NCBI GenBank assembly: GCA_016185815.1
Contig: JACPMT010000005.1
Span: forward strand, 1 to 9,171
DNA: 9,171 nucleotides
From: Candidatus Woesearchaeota archaeon
Lineage (GTDB): Archaea; Nanobdellota; Nanobdellia; Woesearchaeales; GW2011-AR4
Direction of reading: 5' to 3'
Shown here: positions 6,287-9,171 of the stretch, one piece after another
Layout: every line of letters begins with the position of its first letter
How positions within the stretch are numbered: position 1 is the first letter of the stretch
Translations under genes and position numbers: made by a program
The notes under the pieces: model-generated
Told to the model about the DNA's origin: nothing
Seen by the model: the letters and a program-made list of their open reading frames with translations, nothing else
Database searches by the model: none

Positions 6287-6310
6287 ACTATGCCAAAAGA
6301 AAGATGCATC

Positions 6311-6775
6311 ATGAAAAAAAAGACAATGCAGACTATTTTTGTTGTCCTGTTTATTCTTGGAGTCGCTGTTGGCTACCTTCTTCCCGGGGATGTCAAGACT
6401 CTGGCAAAAAAGCCATTGCAGGCAAATATTTTTGATGTTCCAAAAAGACTGGGTCAGCTTGACATTGATGTGAATTATTTCAAGTACTCTGTTTTGGCTG
6501 AAACCGAGACAGGAAGCATCGAATTGCTGAGGGTTGATGACAAAATCCCGATGCACATGCACCCGAAGGAAAACCATTTTGTCTACATTTACAAGGGCAG
6601 GGCAAAGGGAACTGTTGGAGACGTAACTGCCGAAGTCGGGCCGGGGCAGTTGGTTGCAATTCCCGCAGGGGTGCCTCACTCGCTTGAAAGGGTTGGCGAC
6701 AGCCCTGTTGAAATCATCTTGTTTTCTACACCGCCATTTGTGGAGAAAGACATTGTCTGGCTGGAAAATAAGTAA
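6311..6775 (+). CDS. Membrane-anchored or secreted cupin-domain protein
   Basis: A 154-residue protein starting MKKKTMQT, then a hydrophobic helix at about 9-24 (IFVVLFILGVAVGYLLP), so a signal peptide or N-terminal anchor places the rest outside the membrane. Residues 60-145 form one cupin barrel. Motif 1 is IPMHMHPKENHF at 79-90, with metal ligands H82 and H84 and E87 or H89 as the third ligand. Motif 2 is PGQLVAIPAGVPHSLE at 111-126 with H123. The usual Glu, three to four residues after HxH, is shifted or missing, so metal binding may differ from the consensus. Small exported cupins have varied or unknown roles and no substrate can be named. The start at 6311 follows from the TATA box. The gene diverges from thyA and ends in a T-rich stretch. 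Confidence 0.85.
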   Translation: MKKKTMQTIFVVLFILGVAVGYLLPGDVKTLAKKPLQANIFDVPKRLGQLDIDVNYFKYSVLAETETGSIELLRVDDKIPMHMHPKENHFVYIYKGRAKGTVGDVTAEVGPGQLVAIPAGVPHSLERVGDSPVEIILFSTPPFVEKDIVWLENK

Positions 6776-6786
6776 TTTCTTTTTGA
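6776..6786 (+). terminator. T-rich tract after the cupin gene
   Basis: TTTCTTTTTTG directly follows the TAA of the cupin gene. Archaeal RNA polymerase terminates at such T-runs without needing a hairpin, so this is a likely termination site before the next promoter. Confidence 0.45.
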
Positions 6787-6798
6787 ATATTGATAAAA

Positions 6799-6806
6799 TT
6801 AATATA
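6799..6806 (+). promoter_or_regulatory. TATA box of the small membrane protein gene
   Basis: TTAATATA is centred about 26 bases before the ATG at 6829 and only 17 bases before the in-frame ATG at 6820. The spacing favours 6829 as a leaderless start. Confidence 0.5.
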
Positions 6807-6828
6807 CACGGGGTAAATTATGCCCCTA

Positions 6829-7215
6829 ATGGGAAAATCCTGGCTTAAAGGGATAGCAAGGGACTTGCTTGCATTGGGCAGCATTCCATTTTATTTTTTA
6901 GTTGTAATAAGGGCTGTTATAGGAAAATACGATATTTTTGTTTACCAGATGCTTATAGCAGCGATTACCATTTTTGTTCTTTATTTTGCGATTAAGGATT
7001 CAAGCCTCTATATTGCAAGGTCGTTCGCTGTGCTTGTTTTTACCAGCCTGTTTTATAAAGAAATAGTTTTTACAGTTTTTGCAGGCTTGGTATGGGCTTT
7101 ATTGTTGATTTCAGCTTATTACATTAAAAGAAACATTAAGCATGTGTTTAGGGGGCTTATTATTGGAGTGGTAAGTTCTGTCATTGGTTATTATGGAACA
7201 TTGTATTTATTATAA
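6829..7215 (+). CDS. Small integral membrane protein, family not recognised
   Basis: A 128-residue hydrophobic protein with four or five predicted membrane helices: about 12-33, 37-56, 62-76, 78-99 and 106-127. The first residues (MGKSWLKGIARDLL) are basic and amphipathic. Short basic loops (AIKDSS, YIKRNIKHVFRG) suggest the positive-inside side. The last helix has a Gly-rich face (GLIIGVVSSVIGYYG), as in packed helix bundles. No catalytic motif or cysteine is seen. The ATG at 6820 would add three residues, but the TATA box favours 6829. It stands alone between the cupin and thioredoxin-like genes, each with a separate TATA box, so function cannot be inferred from neighbours. Confidence 0.75.
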   Translation: MGKSWLKGIARDLLALGSIPFYFLVVIRAVIGKYDIFVYQMLIAAITIFVLYFAIKDSSLYIARSFAVLVFTSLFYKEIVFTVFAGLVWALLLISAYYIKRNIKHVFRGLIIGVVSSVIGYYGTLYLL

Positions 7216-7223
7216 TAAAAACC

Positions 7224-7231
7224 TTTAAATA
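7224..7231 (+). promoter_or_regulatory. TATA box of the thioredoxin-like gene
   Basis: TTTAAATA preceded by AAAAACC, a plausible BRE, lies right after the upstream stop codon. It is centred about 34 bases before the ATG at 7262, predicting a leader of roughly eight bases. Confidence 0.5.
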
Positions 7232-7261
7232 AGTCCCATAATCCACAAAATCCGATTCAAA

Positions 7262-7546
7262 ATGGGCGAGCGCTTAATAATGTTTTCAGGCACTGAATGC
7301 GTGCACTGCAAGGAGATGGACCCTTTATTGGAGCAGCTTGAAAAAGAGGGAATCCATATCGAGCATGTAGAAGTCTGGCACAATGCCGAGAATGCTGCGT
7401 GGCTTGAAAGCATTGACAAAAATCCTGACGGCTCTGTTTTCTGCGGAGGCATCCCTTTTTTCTACAATGAAAAAACGGGCAGGAAGCTCTGCGGCAACCA
7501 GAAGATTGAGAAATTAATGGCATGGGCAAAAGGAGAACTGAAATAA
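7262..7546 (+). CDS. Thioredoxin-fold protein with a CVHC active site
   Basis: A 94-residue small redox protein. The first strand (RLIMFSG) leads directly into TECVHCKEMDPLLEQLEKE, with redox cysteines C13 and C16 at the start of helix 1, as in thioredoxins and glutaredoxins. IHIEHVEVWH forms the second strand, and GGIPFFYNEKTG carries the cis-proline P65 opposite the active site. C61 and C77 are additional cysteines close to the cis-Pro loop. The chain ends with a helix typical of the fold. Start 7262 is needed to keep the first strand; ATG 7280 would remove it. No Trp precedes the CxxC, so it is not a classical thioredoxin; a glutaredoxin/NrdH-like or specialised disulfide reductase is possible. 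No reductase partner is nearby. Confidence 0.88.
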   Translation: MGERLIMFSGTECVHCKEMDPLLEQLEKEGIHIEHVEVWHNAENAAWLESIDKNPDGSVFCGGIPFFYNEKTGRKLCGNQKIEKLMAWAKGELK

Positions 7547-7719
7547 AGTTTGTTTACTACATTTTCAATAAAATTATTAAATCAAAAAAACGAGAGCTTC
7601 CTCTGGACGTAAAAGTGGAAGAGGAAACCTGCTTTTAATGTATGGGCGAAGGGGTTAATGCCCCTGAGCACAAGATATGCGAAGCGGATTGAATTACAAA
7701 ACAAGTAATCTAAATTACT
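7547..7719 (+). other. Intergenic region with hairpins and a split Cys-rich reading frame
   Basis: This stretch between the thioredoxin-like gene and lipA holds no full ORF but is not featureless. TTCCTCT (7598-7604) pairs perfectly with AGAGGAA (7620-7626), and AGGGG (7650-7654) with CCCCT (7661-7665). GCTTC (7596-7600) can also pair with GAAGC (7681-7685). One + frame reads KRELPLDVKVEEETCF (7588-7635), then TAA (7636-7638), then CMGEGVNAPEHKICEAD (7639-7689) and TGA. No ATG opens that frame. AATTATTAAAT around 7572-7582 could be a TATA box. It may be a small structured RNA or a decayed small zinc-binding gene; I cannot decide. Confidence 0.35.
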
Positions 7720-8514
7720 ATGTCAATGCAAAAACTGGAAAAGCCACAATGGCTCAAAATCAAATTAGCTGTCAATGATGAATTCTCTAACATAAAAAAC
7801 ACTTTAAAAAAACACGAACTGCATACAGTCTGCGAAGAAGCGCATTGCCCCAACATTTCCGAGTGCTGGAACACTGGAACAGCAACTTTTATGCTGATGG
7901 GCGATGTTTGCACAAGGGGATGCAGGTTCTGCGCTGTCAAAACCGGCAATCCAATGCAAAAGCTTGATGCTGATGAGCCGAAAAAACTTGCCCAAGCGCT
8001 GGCAGAAATAAAATTATTTGATTATGTTGTGCTGACATCTGTCAACAGGGATGATTTAGCCGATGGCGGAGCTTCTCATTTTACAGACTGCATCAAGGAA
8101 ATAAAAAAAGCATATCCTGAGATTATTGTTGAGGTTTTGATTCCTGACTTTAATGGAAATGTTAATTCATTAAAAAAAATAGCTGATGCAAAGCCAGAGG
8201 TTATAGCGCACAATATAGAGACTGTAGAGCGATTACAAAAAAAGATTCGTGACCCAAGGGCTAGTTACAAGCAATCTTTAAATGTTTTGGAAAATGTTAA
8301 AAAATTAAATCCAAGAATATACACAAAGTCATCCATAATGCTTGGCTTGGAAGAAACAGACGAAGAAGTTTTGCAGTCAATGAAAGATTTAAGGGCAATT
8401 GATGTTGACATTCTGACAATCGGGCAGTATCTAAGGCCGACGGAAATGTTTGTGAGGAATGTTGTTAAAAAAAGAAGTGCTAAACATTCATTTTTCTGTT
8501 CAACGCCCTTATAG
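7720..8514 (+). CDS. lipA: Lipoyl synthase, C-terminally truncated (lacks the RSSY end)
   Basis: A 264-residue radical-SAM protein. LipA inserts two sulfur atoms into octanoyl chains on carrier proteins such as GcvH or the E2 subunits. The auxiliary-cluster cysteines C38, C43 and C49 (CEEAHCPNISEC) and the SAM-cluster cysteines C64, C68 and C71 (CTRGCRFC) are intact, as are VVLTSVNRDDLADGGA at 103-118, AHNIETV at 163-169, TKSSIMLGLGET-like TKSSIMLGLEETDEE and DILTIGQYLRPT at 230-241. After RPT, homologs continue with HLPV..., a further 40 or so residues and GP(L/V)VRSSY, whose Ser ligates the auxiliary cluster. Here the chain becomes MFVRNVVKKRSAKHSFFCSTPL and stops. Homology ends near base 8443, and the tail overlaps the next, convergent gene by 35 bases. 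The product is probably inactive, or else an unusual short variant. No lipB, lplA or lipoylated protein gene is in the window. Confidence 0.85.
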   Translation: MSMQKLEKPQWLKIKLAVNDEFSNIKNTLKKHELHTVCEEAHCPNISECWNTGTATFMLMGDVCTRGCRFCAVKTGNPMQKLDADEPKKLAQALAEIKLFDYVVLTSVNRDDLADGGASHFTDCIKEIKKAYPEIIVEVLIPDFNGNVNSLKKIADAKPEVIAHNIETVERLQKKIRDPRASYKQSLNVLENVKKLNPRIYTKSSIMLGLEETDEEVLQSMKDLRAIDVDILTIGQYLRPTEMFVRNVVKKRSAKHSFFCSTPL

Positions 8515-8986
8515 CTCTTTCATATCGCTCTTGGTTGTATGCTTTTGAACTTTCAGGAAGCTTGTCAAAGTCTATTTGCACTCTGAATATGCTTCTATTT
8601 TCATAAGCGTCCACAAAAAGCTGATCAACTTTGCCGTCTAAGTCTGTGTCAATTCTGGCAATTGCAGGCAAAGAAAGGTTGCTAATGTCGCGTGTCCACA
8701 CTGCAAGCGGCTGATTTTTCTTTAGGCGTGTTAGTTTATATGAGTAGCCTATATCATTTAATGTTTCTTGCTCCAAACCATATGCTGTGAAATAGTGAAA
8801 ATTGCCTTCAGTTGCTGAAACCAATGCAAATTTAAACTCATCTGTGCCTATAGCAAAGCGCTCCCAGCAGGTTGACAAATTACTCAGAAAATCTCTTGAA
8901 ACGTTTACTTCAGCATAAGAGTGCCTGCCAAGCAGTGCCACTAACCCCAAAGATGAAGTTCTTGCTAAAAATGCCCTTCTGTCCAT
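8480..8986 (-). CDS. Secreted protein with a Tat-type signal peptide and a DxDxDG motif; function unknown
   Basis: A 168-residue protein beginning MDRRAFLARTSSLGLVALLG, with twin arginines R3-R4, then AFL and a short hydrophobic stretch. This is a Tat-like export signal, with cleavage possible after HSYA at about residue 25. The mature part is mixed alpha/beta. RIDTDLDGKVDQLFVD at 111-126 carries D113, D115, D117, G118 and D121, as in EF-hand or dockerin-like calcium loops and in bacterial repeat proteins with D-x-D-G-D patterns. One cysteine (C40) and several aromatics (NFHYFTAYG, 62-70) are also present. The C-terminal 25 residues are helical and basic. I do not recognise the family. A TATA box sits 26 bases before the ATG, over the stop codon of the upstream gene. 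Its 3' end overlaps the lipA reading frame by 35 bases on the opposite strand. Confidence 0.75.
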   Translation of the reverse strand: MDRRAFLARTSSLGLVALLGRHSYAEVNVSRDFLSNLSTCWERFAIGTDEFKFALVSATEGNFHYFTAYGLEQETLNDIGYSYKLTRLKKNQPLAVWTRDISNLSLPAIARIDTDLDGKVDQLFVDAYENRSIFRVQIDFDKLPESSKAYNQERYERAIRALNRKMNV

Positions 8987-9008
8987 AATTAATGGTAAGC
9001 CGTGTTTT

Positions 9009-9016
9009 TATTTAAA
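9009..9016 (-). promoter_or_regulatory. TATA box of the Tat-signal gene, overlapping the upstream stop codon
   Basis: On the minus strand TTTAAATA lies centred about 26 bases before the ATG at 8986 and includes the TAA of the preceding frame (9012-9014). The spacing predicts a leaderless transcript. Confidence 0.55.
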
Positions 9017-9171
9017 TGTTTCCGGCTTCAGGCTTTGTCCCAAGAGGCGACAAAGCCAAATAAATAAATTGTACAATATCGCCCTGCAATAAACTTCTGA
9101 CCTTGCAGTATTTGCCAGCTTCGAGCTGATACTGCTTCCATATCTCTGCTTGAATGAATGAAATAAGCTCT
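9012..9171 (-). CDS. C-terminal end of an unrecognised protein, truncated by the right window edge
   Basis: On the minus strand an open frame enters at 9170 and runs 52 codons to TAA at 9012-9014. It begins ELISFIQAEIWKQYQLEAGK and ends LSPLGTKPEAGNI. Amino acid and codon use (GCA, CAG, GGC, AAG, GAA) look like the flanking genes, and the stretch is richer in G+C than the intergenic regions, so it is probably coding. Its stop lies 25 bases before the next start on the same strand. A perfect inverted repeat (9031-9057) sits inside its last codons. The family is not recognised, and the start lies outside the window. Confidence 0.5.
   Translation of the reverse strand, partial: ELISFIQAEIWKQYQLEAGKYCKVRSLLQGDIVQFIYLALSPLGTKPEAGNI
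9031..9057. repeat. Perfect 9-bp inverted repeat with 9-base loop
   Basis: GGCTTTGTC (9031-9039) and GACAAAGCC (9049-9057) are exact reverse complements around CCAAGAGGC. The strong hairpin lies within the last codons of the right-edge frame on the minus strand. No T-run follows on that strand; on the + strand it is followed by AAATAAATAAATT, but there is no + gene upstream. Confidence 0.75.

Noticed and set aside
6290..6310. Earlier in-frame ATG of the cupin gene (adds MPKERCI)
   Set aside because: It lies only four bases after a perfect TATA box, before any expected transcription start; ATG 6311 gives correct spacing and a normal signal-anchor N-terminus.
7636..7638. TAA recoding (stop readthrough) in the split Cys-rich frame
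   Set aside because: Only UGA and UAG are known recoded stops in archaea, and no start codon opens the frame; mutation or chance is simpler.
7590..7700. Known RNA families (tRNA, 5S rRNA, SRP RNA, RNase P RNA, box C/D sRNA)
   Set aside because: No T-loop or anticodon pattern, no RUGAUGA/CUGA box pair, and none of the conserved RNase P or SRP blocks could be matched by eye.
1..9171. Defence island, mobile element or CRISPR content
   Set aside because: No transposase, integrase, nuclease, helicase or regularly spaced repeats appear in any frame; the window is mostly housekeeping and transport genes.

Overview
The window reads as a piece of an AT-rich archaeal chromosome, most likely from a small-genome DPANN lineage of the Woesearchaeota/Pacearchaeota type. 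Direct signs are archaeal TATA boxes (TTTATATA, TTTTTAAA) centred about 26-30 bases before many start codons, very few Shine-Dalgarno sites, tight gene packing and small Cys-rich proteins. The lineage is an inference. Several enzymes (PurH, ThyA, FolA, LipA) are of types best known from bacteria, which is common in these archaea.

Left part (1-2977, all + strand): the 3' end of purH (last steps of IMP synthesis), a CSCG-motif permease of the UPF0718/ArsP family, an EamA/DMT-type transporter only 6 bases behind it, a one-cluster [4Fe-4S] ferredoxin and a small zinc-ribbon protein. Middle part (2988-6157): an unrecognised coiled-coil protein on the minus strand diverges from a lone RnfD-like membrane protein. 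That gene runs convergently into folA (dihydrofolate reductase), their stop codons overlapping. Behind folA on the minus strand lies thyA (thymidylate synthase). ThyA and FolA make a functional pair: ThyA turns methylene-tetrahydrofolate into dihydrofolate while making dTMP, and FolA regenerates tetrahydrofolate. PurH, at the left edge, also uses a folate cofactor.

Right part (6311-9171): a membrane-anchored cupin, a small four-helix membrane protein and a thioredoxin-fold protein, all on + and each with its own TATA box. Then comes an intergenic stretch of 173 bases holding hairpins and a Cys-rich reading frame split by a TAA. It is followed by a lipoyl synthase gene that has lost its conserved C-terminus, including the RSSY motif. 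The lipA end overlaps the 3' end of a convergent gene for a secreted protein with a Tat-like signal. At the right edge is the C-terminal end of another minus-strand gene containing a perfect 9-bp inverted repeat.

I see no mobile-element genes, CRISPR array, tRNA or rRNA. The most notable items are the decapitated lipA, the split reading frame and hairpins before it, the unrecognised coiled-coil gene opposite the lone RnfD-like gene, and a GC-rich island between thyA and folA. No convincing new multi-gene system is evident.
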